A stretch of DNA of 64,000 nt from Lipingzhangella_A rawalii (GTDB taxonomy: Bacteria > Actinomycetota > Actinomycetes > Streptosporangiales > Streptosporangiaceae). Where the stretch lies: assembly GCF_031628175.1 (NCBI RefSeq), contig NZ_JAVLVT010000005.1, positions 248,001 to 312,000 of the forward strand, written 5' to 3'. A program made the translations under genes and the position numbers. This document shows, piece by piece, positions 16,065-25,569 of this stretch (positions within the stretch are counted from its first letter, which is position 1; the number at the start of each line of letters is the position of its first letter). The notes below the pieces were generated by a model. That model saw nothing but the letters and a program-made list of their open reading frames with translations, did no database searches and had not been told where the DNA came from.

Positions 16065-17572
16065 GTGGGGCGCTGCTGGTGACCGGCACCACGTCTGATG
16101 CCGGCAAGAGCGTGGTGGCGGCCGGCCTGTGTCGCTGGCTGGCCCGTTCCGGCCTGCGGGTGGCCCCGTTCAAGGCCCAGAACATGTCGCTGAACTCCGT
16201 GGTTACCCCGGACGGGGGCGAGATCGGCCGGGCGCAGGCCATGCAGGCGGCGGCCTGCGGTATCGAGCCGAGCCCGGACATGAATCCCGTCCTACTCAAA
16301 CCCGGAGGTGACCGCCGTAGCCAGGTTGTGGTTCGCGGCACGGCTGAGGGCGAGGCCGACGCGGTCACCTACCACGACCACAAGGAACGCCTCCGCGCGG
16401 TCGCCGCGCAGAGCCTCGCCGAGCTGCGCGCCCGCTACGATGTCGTGATCTGTGAGGGCGCGGGTAGCCCCGCAGAGATCAATCTGCGTTCCGGGGACAT
16501 CGCCAACATGGGCCTGGCACGCTCCGCCCGGCTGCCCACGCTCCTGGTGGGGGACATCGACCGGGGCGGGGTCTTCGCCGGCCTACACGGGACCCTCGCC
16601 CTGTTGGAGCCGGCCGACCAGGAACTCGTGGCCGGGTTCGTGATCAACAAGTTCCGTGGTGCCGCCGAGCTGCTCGACCCCGGCCTGGGCATGCTGGAGC
16701 GGCTCACCGGCCGTCCCACCCTGGGAGTGTTGCCGTGGCTGGACGGGCTGTGGCTGGACGTTGAGGACTCGCTGGGGCTGGGGGCCGAACGCGGCCCCAC
16801 CGGTACTCCCCGGGGGACGGATCCGCTGCGGGTCGCGGTGGTGCGCCTGCCCCGCATCAGCAACTTCACCGACATCGATGCCCTCACGGTCGAACCGGGG
16901 GTCGAGGTGCGGTTCGTCACCGAGCCCCACGAGCTCGCCGATGCCGACCTGGTGATTCTGCCCGGAACCCGTGCCACTGTCGCCGATCTGGACTGGGTGC
17001 GCCAACGTGGGCTGGATGTGGCCCTGCTCCGCAGGGCACAGCGGGGGCGCCCCGTGCTGGGGATCTGCGGGGGGCACCAGATGCTCGCCCACGAGATTCA
17101 CGACAGCGTGGAGTCCCAGCGGGGTACGGTTCCTGGGCTCGGGCTGCTGCCCACCCGGGTGGTCTTCGCGCCCCAGAAGACCCTGGCCCGGCCTCGGGGG
17201 AGCGCTTTCGGGTATCCTGTGACCGGCTACGAGATCCACCACGGCACCGCCACCGTCAACTGGGACCAGGCGGCGCCCGACACGGTTCCGTTCCTGGATG
17301 GATGCCGGAGTGGCTCCGTGTTCGGTACCACCTGGCACGGGGCTTTGGAGAACAACGACTTCCGCCGGGCCCTGCTCGCCGACATCGCACAGCGCACCCG
17401 GCGCGACTTCGTGCCCGCCCCCGACACCGACTTCGCTGCCGAGCGCACCGCCCGCCTGGACGCACTCGGGGATCTGGTGGTCAACCACATGGACACCGAA
17501 GCCGTGTGGCGACTCATCACCGCCGGGCCCCCGGAACAGCTGCCCGTGGTTCCACCAGCCGGGGCGGGCTGA
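16061..17572 (+). CDS. cobQ: Adenosylcobyric acid synthase (glutamine-hydrolysing)
   Basis: 503 residues. It amidates the b, d, e and g carboxylates of adenosylcobyrinic acid a,c-diamide using ATP and glutamine. N-terminal dethiobiotin-synthetase-like P-loop domain (LLVTGTTSDAGKSVVAAGLC, then AQNMSLNSVV), VICEGAGSPAEINL, and a C-terminal type I glutamine amidotransferase domain with nucleophile C336 in GICGGHQML and the HHG motif (YEIHHGTA). Start ATG 16061 overlaps the cobD stop. The frame open upstream to 15842 is a shadow of cobD. Confidence 0.95.
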   Translation: MSGALLVTGTTSDAGKSVVAAGLCRWLARSGLRVAPFKAQNMSLNSVVTPDGGEIGRAQAMQAAACGIEPSPDMNPVLLKPGGDRRSQVVVRGTAEGEADAVTYHDHKERLRAVAAQSLAELRARYDVVICEGAGSPAEINLRSGDIANMGLARSARLPTLLVGDIDRGGVFAGLHGTLALLEPADQELVAGFVINKFRGAAELLDPGLGMLERLTGRPTLGVLPWLDGLWLDVEDSLGLGAERGPTGTPRGTDPLRVAVVRLPRISNFTDIDALTVEPGVEVRFVTEPHELADADLVILPGTRATVADLDWVRQRGLDVALLRRAQRGRPVLGICGGHQMLAHEIHDSVESQRGTVPGLGLLPTRVVFAPQKTLARPRGSAFGYPVTGYEIHHGTATVNWDQAAPDTVPFLDGCRSGSVFGTTWHGALENNDFRRALLADIAQRTRRDFVPAPDTDFAAERTARLDALGDLVVNHMDTEAVWRLITAGPPEQLPVVPPAGAG

Positions 17573-17677
17573 TCCACCAAGAATAACGACGGGGTGTGGT
17601 CCCGTCGGGGCCTGCCCCGGATCCACCGGCCCCACAGCGCGAGTTCCTGCCGGAACCGCTCGGGGCTACGGCACCGT

Positions 17678-18211
17678 TCAGCTCATGGCCGCATGGCGCA
17701 GATAGTTCACCTGAGCGTGGACATGCTGGGCCTGTGGTACCGAATGAACCGGAACCGTCGTCGTGTGGTCGTGCTCCCCGGAACGCACGCGGACCTGGAT
17801 GTGGCCGCGCACCACCGTCTCCCGGACGGCGAGCAACAGCAGGCTGAAGACGCACACGAAGAAGAACCCCACGATGCTGAGCACGATCGCCCAGGTGGGG
17901 ATGGGACGCTCCACATGCGTCAGGTCGTGGACCGACCACACACTTCCCCGGAGCGGAAAGGTTCCTGCCGGGGTGATCACCTGCGTCGCTGTGACCGTGA
18001 TGTCCCCGAGCACCGCGATCTGTGGTTCCAGCGCGGGCCCGGGTGCGCCCAGGGGCTGCCACCCGCCCACCTGCGGCGCGGGGACCTGCTCCGGGGGGCT
18101 TCCCTCCGCCGGGCCGCGGTGCGGAAACCCACCGGGGAACTGCTCCCCGGCCCAGGGCGAAACAGCGTGATGCGGATCGTCGTTGGGATCCGGCGGGCCG
18201 AGGTGACTCAT
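17678..18211 (-). CDS. Single-pass membrane protein of unknown function
   Basis: 177 residues. The N-terminal half is Pro/Gly-rich and likely disordered (about 1-65), followed by a beta-rich stretch (EPQIAVLGDITVTATQVITP), one strong membrane helix near 115-137 (WAIVLSIVGFFFVCVFSLLL) and a charged, His-containing tail (RVRSGEHDHTTTVPVHS). The central part resembles actinobacterial small proteins with a short domain just before a membrane anchor, but I do not recognise a named family. Divergent from the nfeD/SPFH pair. Confidence 0.7.
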   Translation of the reverse strand: MSHLGPPDPNDDPHHAVSPWAGEQFPGGFPHRGPAEGSPPEQVPAPQVGGWQPLGAPGPALEPQIAVLGDITVTATQVITPAGTFPLRGSVWSVHDLTHVERPIPTWAIVLSIVGFFFVCVFSLLLLAVRETVVRGHIQVRVRSGEHDHTTTVPVHSVPQAQHVHAQVNYLRHAAMS

Positions 18212-18361
18212 GCCACCGATTGTTGCACCGCGGCGCCAACGGTGGACAGGTTGGGCGAGCGGTCGGAGAACGGTTTCGGAATGAGACGGTCCAAAAGTGT
18301 GCTGAAGGCCATATGAGGGGTAGGTTGGGGATACCCGCCAGTGGACGGGAGGCCGTTAGCT

Positions 18362-18802
18362 ATGCCGGTGTGGATCCTGTGGTTGATCGCGGCCGCGGCC
18401 CTGGGTGTCGCGGAGGCAATGACCCTCACCCTGTCCCTGGGCCTGCTGGCCGCCGCCGCGCTGATCGCTGGGGTGGTCGGCGCACTGGGGATGCCTGTCG
18501 TGGTGCAGATCCTGGCCTTCGTGGTCAGTGCCGCGGCCGGCCTGTGGATTGTGCGTCCCATCGCCAAGCGCCATTTCCGGCAGCCGCCCGTGCTGCGCTC
18601 CGGCGCCGATGCGCTCGTTGGGCGGCAGGCAGTGGTGATTGAGGAAGTCAGTGCGCTGAACGGTCGGATCAAGCTGTCCGGCGAAGAGTGGTCGGCACGC
18701 ACGCTCGACGAGAACCAGGTGATTCCGGAGGGGACGTTCGTCGACGTGATGGAGATTGAGGGCGCCACCGCGGTGGTCTATCCGCGTGAGCTGCTGCCAT
18801 GA
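18362..18802 (+). CDS. NfeD family protein
   Basis: 146 residues: two or three N-terminal membrane segments (LWLIAAAALGVAEAMTLT, LAAAALIAGVVGALG, VVVQILAFVVSAAAGLWIV) and a C-terminal OB-fold (GRQAVVIEEVSALNGRIKLSG...WSARTLDENQVIPEGTFVDV). This is the short, protease-less NfeD type. NfeD proteins partner with SPFH/stomatin-like proteins in membrane microdomains, and an SPFH gene follows 52 bp downstream. ATG 18362 is preceded by GGGAGG at 9 nt; an in-frame GTG at 18341 is less likely. Confidence 0.88.
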   Translation: MPVWILWLIAAAALGVAEAMTLTLSLGLLAAAALIAGVVGALGMPVVVQILAFVVSAAAGLWIVRPIAKRHFRQPPVLRSGADALVGRQAVVIEEVSALNGRIKLSGEEWSARTLDENQVIPEGTFVDVMEIEGATAVVYPRELLP

Positions 18803-18854
18803 GTGGCTTCGGCAGCGTGCAGGCGCGGGTGGACCACGAGGGGAGGACTAAGCT

Positions 18855-19976
18855 GTGGAGATAGTGGCACTCGTCATCGCGATTGTCGTGGTGTTGGCGG
18901 TCGTGTCCACGGTGCGGATCGTTCCGCAGGCCCGCGCCTACAACATCGAGAGATTCGGACGATACCTGCGCACCCTGCATCCCGGACTGAATTTCATCGT
19001 GCCCGGGGTGGACCGGGTGAACACCAAATTCGACCTGAGGGAACAGGTCTTCTCCTCCCGCCCCCAGCCCGTGATCACCGAGGACAACCTCGTGGTCAAC
19101 ATCGACACGGTGCTCTACTACCAGATCACCGAACCGAAGGCAGCAGCCTACGAGGTGGCCAACTACCTCCAGGCCATCGACCAGCTGACCGTGACCACCC
19201 TGCGTAACGTCATCGGCAGTATGGACCTGGAACGCACCCTGACCTCCCGGGAGGAGATCAACAGCCGGCTGCGCGGTGTCCTCGACGATGCAACGGGCAA
19301 GTGGGGGATCCGCGTGAACCGCGTCGAGATCAAAGCGATCGATCCGCCACCCACCATCAAGGAGGCCATGGAGAAGCAGATGCGCGCCGAACGCGATAAG
19401 CGCGCTGTGATTCTCCACGCCGAGGGTGAGCGCCGTTCTCGCATCCTCACCGCTGAAGGTGCCAAACAGCAGGCGATCCTGGAGGCGCAGGGCGACCAGC
19501 AGGCGGCGATCCTCCGCGCCGACGGTGAGGCCAAGGCCGTGGAACGGGTGTTCCGTGCGGTCCACGCGAACAATGCCGACTCCAAGGTGCTGGCCTACAA
19601 GTATCTGGAGATGCTGCCCTCCCTCGCCAAGGGCGAGGGCAACACCTTCTGGGTCATCCCGGGAGAGCTGACCCAGGCGGTGCGCAATGTCAGCCAGGCC
19701 TTCACCGACCAGGTCGGTCAGGTGGCGTCCGGGGAGTCCACCAGTTCTGGAGGCGAGGACAGTGGTACGGATTCCGGAGAGTCCGGCGAGTCCACACCCC
19801 CGGAACTGACCACGGGTGAGGAGTGGAGCCTCGACCCCTCCCGGCTGAGTGAGGCCGCAGACGCCGCGGCGGAAGCGGCGGAGGCGGCCGTGGCTGACGC
19901 CAAGGCTGAGGCCCATGCCGCCGCACAGGGGCGGCCCGACGAGCAGCTCCCACCGCCCCGCGAGGAGAGCAACTGA
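18855..19976 (+). CDS. SPFH/Band 7 (stomatin-like) protein
   Basis: 373 residues. An N-terminal membrane anchor (IVALVIAIVVVLAVVSTV), then the SPFH domain (VRIVPQARAYNIERFGRYLR, HPGLNFIVPGVDRV, DNLVVNIDTVLYYQI) and a long coiled-coil segment about 170-230 rich in A/E/K/R (RAERDKRAVILHAEGERRSR). The C-terminal 75 residues are Ser/Glu/Ala-rich and probably disordered, longer than in minimal stomatins. Starts at GTG 18855 after GAGGGGAGG. Forms an operon with nfeD and probably scaffolds membrane microdomains. A GC-rich hairpin follows the stop. Confidence 0.92.
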   Translation: MEIVALVIAIVVVLAVVSTVRIVPQARAYNIERFGRYLRTLHPGLNFIVPGVDRVNTKFDLREQVFSSRPQPVITEDNLVVNIDTVLYYQITEPKAAAYEVANYLQAIDQLTVTTLRNVIGSMDLERTLTSREEINSRLRGVLDDATGKWGIRVNRVEIKAIDPPPTIKEAMEKQMRAERDKRAVILHAEGERRSRILTAEGAKQQAILEAQGDQQAAILRADGEAKAVERVFRAVHANNADSKVLAYKYLEMLPSLAKGEGNTFWVIPGELTQAVRNVSQAFTDQVGQVASGESTSSGGEDSGTDSGESGESTPPELTTGEEWSLDPSRLSEAADAAAEAAEAAVADAKAEAHAAAQGRPDEQLPPPREESN

Positions 19977-19983
19977 GTGTGCC

Positions 19984-20022
19984 CCGTCCCGGTCCCGGCC
20001 ACACCGGCCGGGGCCGGGACGG
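19984..20022 (+). terminator. GC-rich hairpin terminator after the SPFH gene
   Basis: Nine-base arms CCGTCCCGG (19984-19992) and CCGGGACGG (20014-20022), with further pairing inside, 8 bp after the stop. There is no U-tract, which is common for actinobacterial terminators. It could serve the convergent lipoprotein gene too. Confidence 0.6.
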
Positions 20023-20061
20023 AACATGGCGTAGGTCAGCCGTGGGGTGGGTGCGTGCCGG

Positions 20062-20844
20062 TCACAGTTCGAGCAGCGGCTGGACGGTCTCGTCGAGAAC
20101 CTCGCCGAACTCCTCGTTCCCGGACTGGATACGGGCCTGGTCGAGGGACTCCTCCGGAGCGTATGGCCGTACCGAGGTCAGTAGGAAGTGGACGTCGTTC
20201 ATCTCACCGACGGCGAACCGGGCCGTGAGCCGGACCTGACTCGCCATGCCCGTACCTTCGGTGGTCGTGCTGAAGGCACCGTCAACGCCCGGGGCGTCCG
20301 GGTGGAAGTAGTCGAGCGACATGTGGAACACGCTGTCGGTATCCGTGTCCTCAACCGTCATGTCGGAGCAGTGTGCGAGCAGCTCCTCGTCCACGCCCGC
20401 GAGTTCGTCCTCGACCTCCGACTCCGGCGGAACATCGGTGAACACCACGAAGGTGTAGATGGGGTTGAGGTCCTCGGGCTCCGCGAGCTGCGCGGCCATC
20501 TCCATCTCGTCGAGTACGGACAGATCCGGCTCGTGGTCCGTCAGGGGAGCGCATTCGGGGGGATCGACGTTGGTGAACTCCGCCGATTCGGGGTTCTGGA
20601 CGTTCGGCAGGTCCTCGCGGGAGACGTCGTAGCCGTCGGGATACGCCGAATCCGGGGGGAGAAGATCGTCAGGGTCGACCGCGGGTGCTTCGTCGGGCGT
20701 CTCCGTATCATCGGACACGTCCGCGCCGTCTGCTTCTCCGGGGGGAGACCCCGACCCCGTCGTGTCACTCGCACACGCGGTGACGGCGGCCAGGGCCAGC
20801 ACACCGGAAGCAATCATGACTGGGTAAGGGGTGCGATGAGGCAT
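20062..20844 (-). CDS. Acidic lipoprotein, unknown function
   Basis: 260 residues with a lipoprotein signal (VMIASGVLALAAVTAC, Cys near 24), a strongly acidic linker (GEADGADVSDDTETPDEAPA, about 36-55) and a C-terminal domain containing VFHMSLDYFHPDAPGVDG and FLLTSVRPYAPEESLDQA. Members of the actinobacterial DUF5642/sensor-type lipoproteins look similar, but I cannot assign a family with certainty. It should be anchored to the outer face of the membrane. It stands alone, just downstream of the kinase gene on the same strand (110 bp gap), which may mean functional linkage. Confidence 0.75.
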   Translation of the reverse strand: MPHRTPYPVMIASGVLALAAVTACASDTTGSGSPPGEADGADVSDDTETPDEAPAVDPDDLLPPDSAYPDGYDVSREDLPNVQNPESAEFTNVDPPECAPLTDHEPDLSVLDEMEMAAQLAEPEDLNPIYTFVVFTDVPPESEVEDELAGVDEELLAHCSDMTVEDTDTDSVFHMSLDYFHPDAPGVDGAFSTTTEGTGMASQVRLTARFAVGEMNDVHFLLTSVRPYAPEESLDQARIQSGNEEFGEVLDETVQPLLEL

Positions 20845-20954
20845 CCCCGTATGATTTCAAATCAGCACACATCGAGCTCATTCGGGTGTGTCCGGACCGG
20901 ACCACCGGGCCAGTCCGGCTGTGGGCAACATGCGTCTCGGCCCGCGGCTATGCC

Positions 20955-22976
20955 CTAGGCATCGTCCAGCTCGTGTAGCTCGAAGTCGGTGAAGTACACG
21001 ATGACGTCGTCGCCGCTGCCCGCGGTACGCCACACCGACAGTGCAGTTTCCCGGCCGTCCTCCGCATCCACCGGTAGCAGGGTGTCCTCGTCGTCCTGCC
21101 CCTCCAACACGAAGGTGTCGTTGACCCACAGCCGGAGGGTCATCGTGTCCCGTTCCGGATCAAGTTCACAGGACAGGGTCAGTGTGTTCACCACCTCGTC
21201 GTCGGTCCCGGCGGTGTCGGGGTCCGGGCTCTCGTAGCCGGACACACTGTCGGTGGAGGCCAGTTGTCCGCTGGACACCTGGACCCCCGACTCCAGGAAC
21301 TCGTCCTCGCCGACGTGGCGACGTAGCTCCGCGCCGCCCCCGTCGATGTCGACCACGGCCTCGTAGTAGGTGTTGTCCACCACATCGTCCTGTCGGAAAC
21401 AACGCACTCCATACTGGCCGTGCCCGGGGCCGCTGTGGACAACCGTGTCCACCGACACCAGCATCCGGTCCGGATGCGGGTCGTCGTAGGGCGCGTACTC
21501 CCCGGAGCTCTCCCGCTCCTCGTGGGCCCGCAGCACGAAGTGTCCATCGTCATAGCCACGGGTCTCGTCGAGTGTGAATGCCGAACCGCCGTCCCAGGCT
21601 CCGTCGGCGTCCGGGTTGCTGAAGTTCTCCGTGTACAGCAGACGCCCGTCCGGGGGGCCGGGTGGGCGGGTCACCACGACGATCGTCACGGCGAGGACCA
21701 GCAGAGCAAGGACGCCACCACCGGCGAGGAGGAGCGCACGCTGCGAGGAACGGGGCTGTCGCCCTCCGGTGGGGGCAGCCCCGGCCACAGCACCGGGTGG
21801 GGGGCCGCCCGGTGGGCCGTTCGGGGTGCCGGGGGAGGCGGGCGGGTACGGGCCCGCCGGGGGGACGTGTCCCGGATATCCGGCGTGGGGGCCTGCTGCG
21901 TGCGCCTGGGGCGGCATCGGGGGCTGGGGGCCGGAGGGGGCTCCGGGCGGTGGCCCCGCATGGGGATCCCCCGTCGGGGGAGAGGTGGGGAGCGCTCCGG
22001 GGGTGCCCGCCGCGTCGTACGGACGGGTTGCGGGGTGTGCCGCCTCGCCGTCCGGCTCCGGTGATTCCGATGGCGTCGCCACCTCGCCGGTGACTACCGC
22101 TGGTGGGGACCAGCTGGTGCTGACCGTGCGGTCGATCTCGGCGCTGCTCGGCTCCTCGTGCCCGACGAGCTGGTTGAGGATCTGCTGGGCTCCGGGACGT
22201 TGCTGCGGGTCCTTGGCCAGGGCCTGGGTGACCAGGCCGGCGAGGCGTGCGTCGAGCCCGTCGAGATCCGGATCCTGGGTCGTGATCTGGTGCAGCACCG
22301 CGGGGATCGACGGGGCCTCGAACGGAGCGCGTCCGGTTCCCGCGTAGGCGACCAGGCATCCCCAGGAGAAGATGTCCGAGGCCGGGGTCACGGGGTGTCC
22401 CTCGATCAGTTCCGGGGCGAGGTAGGCGGGGGTGCCCATCAGCTGGCTCGAGCGGGTGGCACCGCCACCATCGTCGAGGGCACGCGCGATTCCGAAGTCG
22501 ATGACCTTCGGCCCCACCGTGGACAGCAACACGTTGGCGGGCTTGAGATCGCGGTGGACGACGCCGGCCCCGTGAATGGCGGCCAGGGCCGCGCCGACCC
22601 CCACAGCCAGGCTTTCCAGGGTGCCCCCGGCCATCGGCCCCTCGGCCTGGATCGCTTCGGCGAGGTTCGGCCCGGAAACGTACTCCGAGACGATATACAG
22701 CGGGTCCCCGTCGAGTTGGGCGTCGAGCACGGCCGCCGTGGAGAAACGGGCGACGCTGCGTGCCGCCGATACCTCGCGGGCGAACCGGCGTCGGAAGTCC
22801 GGGTCGTCACTGAGGTCTGGATGGATCAGTTTGATCGCGACACTGCGTCCCTGCGGGGACTCGGCGAGGTATACCGTCCCCATGCCGCCGCGGCCGAGCC
22901 GGCCGATGACGGTGTAGTGGCCGAGCTCCTGGGGGTCGCCGGCGCGAAGCGGTTTGGCGTGCTCGCTCCCGGTCAC
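20955..22976 (-). CDS. Transmembrane Ser/Thr protein kinase (PknB-like)
   Basis: 673 residues. Kinase domain about 15-275: glycine loop IGRLGRGGMGTVYLA, invariant Lys in VAIKL, catalytic loop HRDLKPANVLLS, DFGIARALDD, GTPAYLAPELI. Next comes a Pro/Gly-rich linker of about 170 residues, one membrane helix (LLLAGGGVLALLVLAVTIVVV) and an extracellular domain of about 200 residues (beta-rich; ENFSNPDADGAWDGG, VRCFRQDDVVDNTYYEA) that may sense a ligand. There are no PASTA repeats, so the sensor differs from PknB of the division cluster. Start GTG 22976 has AAGGA about 9 nt upstream; the open frame upstream to 23369 is noncoding. Confidence 0.92.
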   Translation of the reverse strand: MTGSEHAKPLRAGDPQELGHYTVIGRLGRGGMGTVYLAESPQGRSVAIKLIHPDLSDDPDFRRRFAREVSAARSVARFSTAAVLDAQLDGDPLYIVSEYVSGPNLAEAIQAEGPMAGGTLESLAVGVGAALAAIHGAGVVHRDLKPANVLLSTVGPKVIDFGIARALDDGGGATRSSQLMGTPAYLAPELIEGHPVTPASDIFSWGCLVAYAGTGRAPFEAPSIPAVLHQITTQDPDLDGLDARLAGLVTQALAKDPQQRPGAQQILNQLVGHEEPSSAEIDRTVSTSWSPPAVVTGEVATPSESPEPDGEAAHPATRPYDAAGTPGALPTSPPTGDPHAGPPPGAPSGPQPPMPPQAHAAGPHAGYPGHVPPAGPYPPASPGTPNGPPGGPPPGAVAGAAPTGGRQPRSSQRALLLAGGGVLALLVLAVTIVVVTRPPGPPDGRLLYTENFSNPDADGAWDGGSAFTLDETRGYDDGHFVLRAHEERESSGEYAPYDDPHPDRMLVSVDTVVHSGPGHGQYGVRCFRQDDVVDNTYYEAVVDIDGGGAELRRHVGEDEFLESGVQVSSGQLASTDSVSGYESPDPDTAGTDDEVVNTLTLSCELDPERDTMTLRLWVNDTFVLEGQDDEDTLLPVDAEDGRETALSVWRTAGSGDDVIVYFTDFELHELDDA

Positions 22977-23102
22977 TGTGGTCGGTCCTTTACGCGGTCG
23001 CTGGATTGACTGCCGCCTAGCGTAGACCGCAACGGTCCCCGGTGCGGACCCGGGCTGGAAAGCCCACGGTACACAGTGGTTTCCCCATACCAGGATCTGG
23101 GC

Positions 23103-23108
23103 TATAGT
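23103..23108 (+). promoter_or_regulatory. Candidate -10 box (TATAGT) for the DUF6504 gene
   Basis: TATAGT in the region between the divergent kinase and DUF6504 genes, predicting a start near 23115 and a leader of about 70 nt. The -35 is weak. Confidence 0.35.
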
Positions 23109-23184
23109 TCGTACGCATGTTCGATCTTTCTTCCCCGGGGTCGGGCCGAGAAGCCATCCGTTCGTCGTGGGTGCTGGGGGAAGT

Positions 23185-23490
23185 ATGGGAACGCTGTTCG
23201 CCGCTCGGGTCGAGGTCTGGACCTGCTCCGGGCGCCCGGTGCGGTTTCTGTGGCGCGGGCGGCTGTACGTGGTGCGGCGGATTGTGGAGCACTGGGTGAC
23301 CCTCCCGGCCGTCTGGGACTCGACGGAGCCCGAGCAGCCCGCCGCCACCCAGAGTCCACACCGGGACACAGCTCTGCGTCGTCGTGAGTACTGGCGGGTG
23401 CATGCCGGAACGGGGCCTGCCCCTGGCGCCTACGAGCTGCGGTACGACTCGCATACTCAGGAGTGGCTGCTCACCCGGGTCTGGGACTGA
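23185..23490 (+). CDS. DUF6504 family protein
   Basis: 101 residues of a small actinobacterial family: RVEVWTCSGRPVRFLWRGRLYVVRRIVEHWV at the N-terminus and RREYWRVHAG...YELRYDSHTQEWLLTRVWD at the C-terminus (both quoted in pieces; Trp/Arg-rich beta-sheet protein). ATG 23185 follows GGGGGAAG. In other actinobacteria these genes often lie near DNA-repair polymerases, but no such neighbour is present here. Molecular role unknown. Confidence 0.8.
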   Translation: MGTLFAARVEVWTCSGRPVRFLWRGRLYVVRRIVEHWVTLPAVWDSTEPEQPAATQSPHRDTALRRREYWRVHAGTGPAPGAYELRYDSHTQEWLLTRVWD

Positions 23491-23587
23491 TCTTGGACGT
23501 CACGGAGCAGGGAGGCGGCAGAATTCCCGCGCGCTAGGGCACGGGATCCACGTCCGGAGGAAGCTCCCAGCCGGAGGCGTGCGGCCG

Positions 23588-25021
23588 CTACCCCACGACT
23601 GGACGGCGGGCCCCTGCCGCGGTGCCCCGCTCGAATGCCCGTCCCACCTCCAGTAGGCGGCGTTCCGCCAGATGCGGCCCCACGATCTGGAGTCCGACCG
23701 GCAGGCCTTCGGGTGTGAACCCCGCCGGCACCGAGAGGGCTGGGCATCCCGTGATCGAGATCAGGTAGCACGAACGCATCCAGTCCAGATAGGTCGCCTG
23801 GGCCACCCCGTCGATCTCCGTGGGGTACTCCTGCTCCACGGGGAACGGAACCACCTGACTCACCGGAAGCACCAGGACGTCGTAGGTCATGAAGAACTCC
23901 CGCATCCGGTGGTACAGCTCGGTGTGTCGGCGTTCCGCCGCCGCCACATCCGCCCCGTCCAGGGTGCGGCCCTGTCGGATGTTCCACGCCAGGCTCGGCT
24001 TGAGCTGATCTGGGGCCGCGTCCAACAGCGGCCCCAGATTGCTCGCCATAGTCCAGGCCCGCAGGGTGCGAAACGCCTCGTCGGCGCCGGAGAGGTCCGG
24101 CGTGGCCTCCACAACCGTGCAGCCCAGTTCGTCGAAGACGCCGAGCTGCTGACGTAGCACCGCCAGCACCGCCGGGTCCGTGGGGAACTCCCCACCCAGA
24201 TCGGGGCTCCACGCCACCCGGAGCCCCGCCACATCCGCCTCCGGCGGAGCGGCGAACCGATCCGGGGACTCCGGGACCGCGATCGGACTTCGCGCGTCCG
24301 GGCCGGCGAGAACGGACAGCAGCAGGCCCACATCGTCCACACTCCGAGCCATCGGTCCCTGCACACTCAGAGTCGACCAGCCCAACGGCGCCGGCCAGGA
24401 CGGGACCCGCCCGGGGCTCGGGCGCAGACCCACCACGTTCGTGAACGAGGCCGGATTCCGCAGCGAGCCCCCCATGTCCGAACCCTCGGCCAAAGGGTGC
24501 AAGCCAGCGGCCAGAGCCGCCGCCGCGCCCCCACTACTGCCCCCGGCCGAGCGGGAGACGTCGTAGGGGTTGCGGGTGGTCCCAAACACCGGGTTGAAGG
24601 TGTGCGAGCCCGCCGCGAATTCCGGAACGTTCGACTTGCCGACCGTGATCGCCCCCGCGGCGCGGATCCGTTCCACGACCAGCTCGTCCCGGTCCGGAAC
24701 GTGGTCGGCAAATAGGGGAGAGCCCGAGGTGGTGCGCACTCCCGCGGTGGCATGCGTGTCCTTGTGGGCGATCGGTAGCCCGTGCAGCGGCCCTACGGCC
24801 GCACCGGCCGCCCACCGCTCGTCCGCAGCGTGGGCCTCCGTCAGGGCACGTTCCGCACACAGTGACACCACCGCATTGATCTTCGGGTTGACCCGCTCGA
24901 TCCGGTCCAGGTGGGCCCGGACCACCTCCCGCGCCGACACCGCACCCGCGTGCAGCAACCCGGCCAACTCTCTGGCCGAGTGGAAGACCAGCCCCGTCGT
25001 CTCCTCGCCCGTGTCACTCAT
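23588..25021 (-). CDS. Amidase-signature hydrolase
   Basis: 477 residues. The Ser-cisSer-Lys triad is complete: K87 (GLPIAHKDTH), S162 (GGSSGGAAAA) and nucleophile S186 (GSDMGGSLRNPAS). It hydrolyses a carboxamide; the substrate may be an indole acetamide, aryl amide or peptide amide. It is not GatA, since gatB and gatC are absent nearby and the sequence diverges in the substrate region. ATG 25021 follows GGAGGGG. It is one of two amidase-signature proteins in the window (see 51296-52756), which are not close copies. Confidence 0.9.
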   Translation of the reverse strand: MSDTGEETTGLVFHSARELAGLLHAGAVSAREVVRAHLDRIERVNPKINAVVSLCAERALTEAHAADERWAAGAAVGPLHGLPIAHKDTHATAGVRTTSGSPLFADHVPDRDELVVERIRAAGAITVGKSNVPEFAAGSHTFNPVFGTTRNPYDVSRSAGGSSGGAAAALAAGLHPLAEGSDMGGSLRNPASFTNVVGLRPSPGRVPSWPAPLGWSTLSVQGPMARSVDDVGLLLSVLAGPDARSPIAVPESPDRFAAPPEADVAGLRVAWSPDLGGEFPTDPAVLAVLRQQLGVFDELGCTVVEATPDLSGADEAFRTLRAWTMASNLGPLLDAAPDQLKPSLAWNIRQGRTLDGADVAAAERRHTELYHRMREFFMTYDVLVLPVSQVVPFPVEQEYPTEIDGVAQATYLDWMRSCYLISITGCPALSVPAGFTPEGLPVGLQIVGPHLAERRLLEVGRAFERGTAAGARRPVVG

Positions 25022-25223
25022 CCAGCCCCTCCACCACGACGCGTTGTTTCAGGTGCTGCGCATCCTAGAACGCACCTCCACCGGTCGCCCCCGGCAGGAA
25101 TCGCCGGAAACCAGCGGCCCCAACTGGCGGCTCCACGCTGTGCGATGCCACACACCCGGCCCCTGTGCGGCCACGCCGAGTTGCATACCCCCGCCACAAC
25201 CCCTAACGTTGAAAACGCATCGA

Positions 25224-25297
<74 letters not shown>

Positions 25298-25303
25298 CGG
25301 ATC

Positions 25304-25350
25304 AAGGGCTGGCGTGGACGGACGTTGAACGTCCCTTCACGCCAGCCCTT
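25304..25350 (+). terminator. Terminator hairpin after tRNA-fMet
   Basis: Perfect 13-bp stem: AAGGGCTGGCGTG (25304-25316) with CACGCCAGCCCTT (25338-25350). The 21-nt loop contains its own short stem (GACGTT/AACGTC). It starts 6 nt past the tRNA and insulates it from the riboswitch-controlled unit. Confidence 0.85.
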
Positions 25351-25569
25351 TGCGTGTGTGCGCAGGGCACCGCAGGCCGAACGTGTCCTGGGGCCATTCC
25401 GTGCGCAGCCTGTCCGCGCTGGCGCCGAGAACCAGGGTCCGGTGGGCCGGGTTCCGGGCTGCCCCCGTACAGCACCACACCACGTGCTCTGCATCGCCCC
25501 GAGCTCAGAGTTTCGCGTCGCCGGGCTCGGTAGGGGCCCGGCCCCCGCCGGATGGGGGCGCGGCGGGTG

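Noticed and set aside
20955..23369. 804-codon version of the Ser/Thr kinase
   Set aside because: The 131 extra N-terminal residues have no homology and overlap the divergent DUF6504 gene; GTG 22976 has a ribosome-binding site.
23588..25021. GatA subunit of the tRNA amidotransferase
   Set aside because: No gatB or gatC nearby and the sequence outside the catalytic core differs; general amidase preferred.
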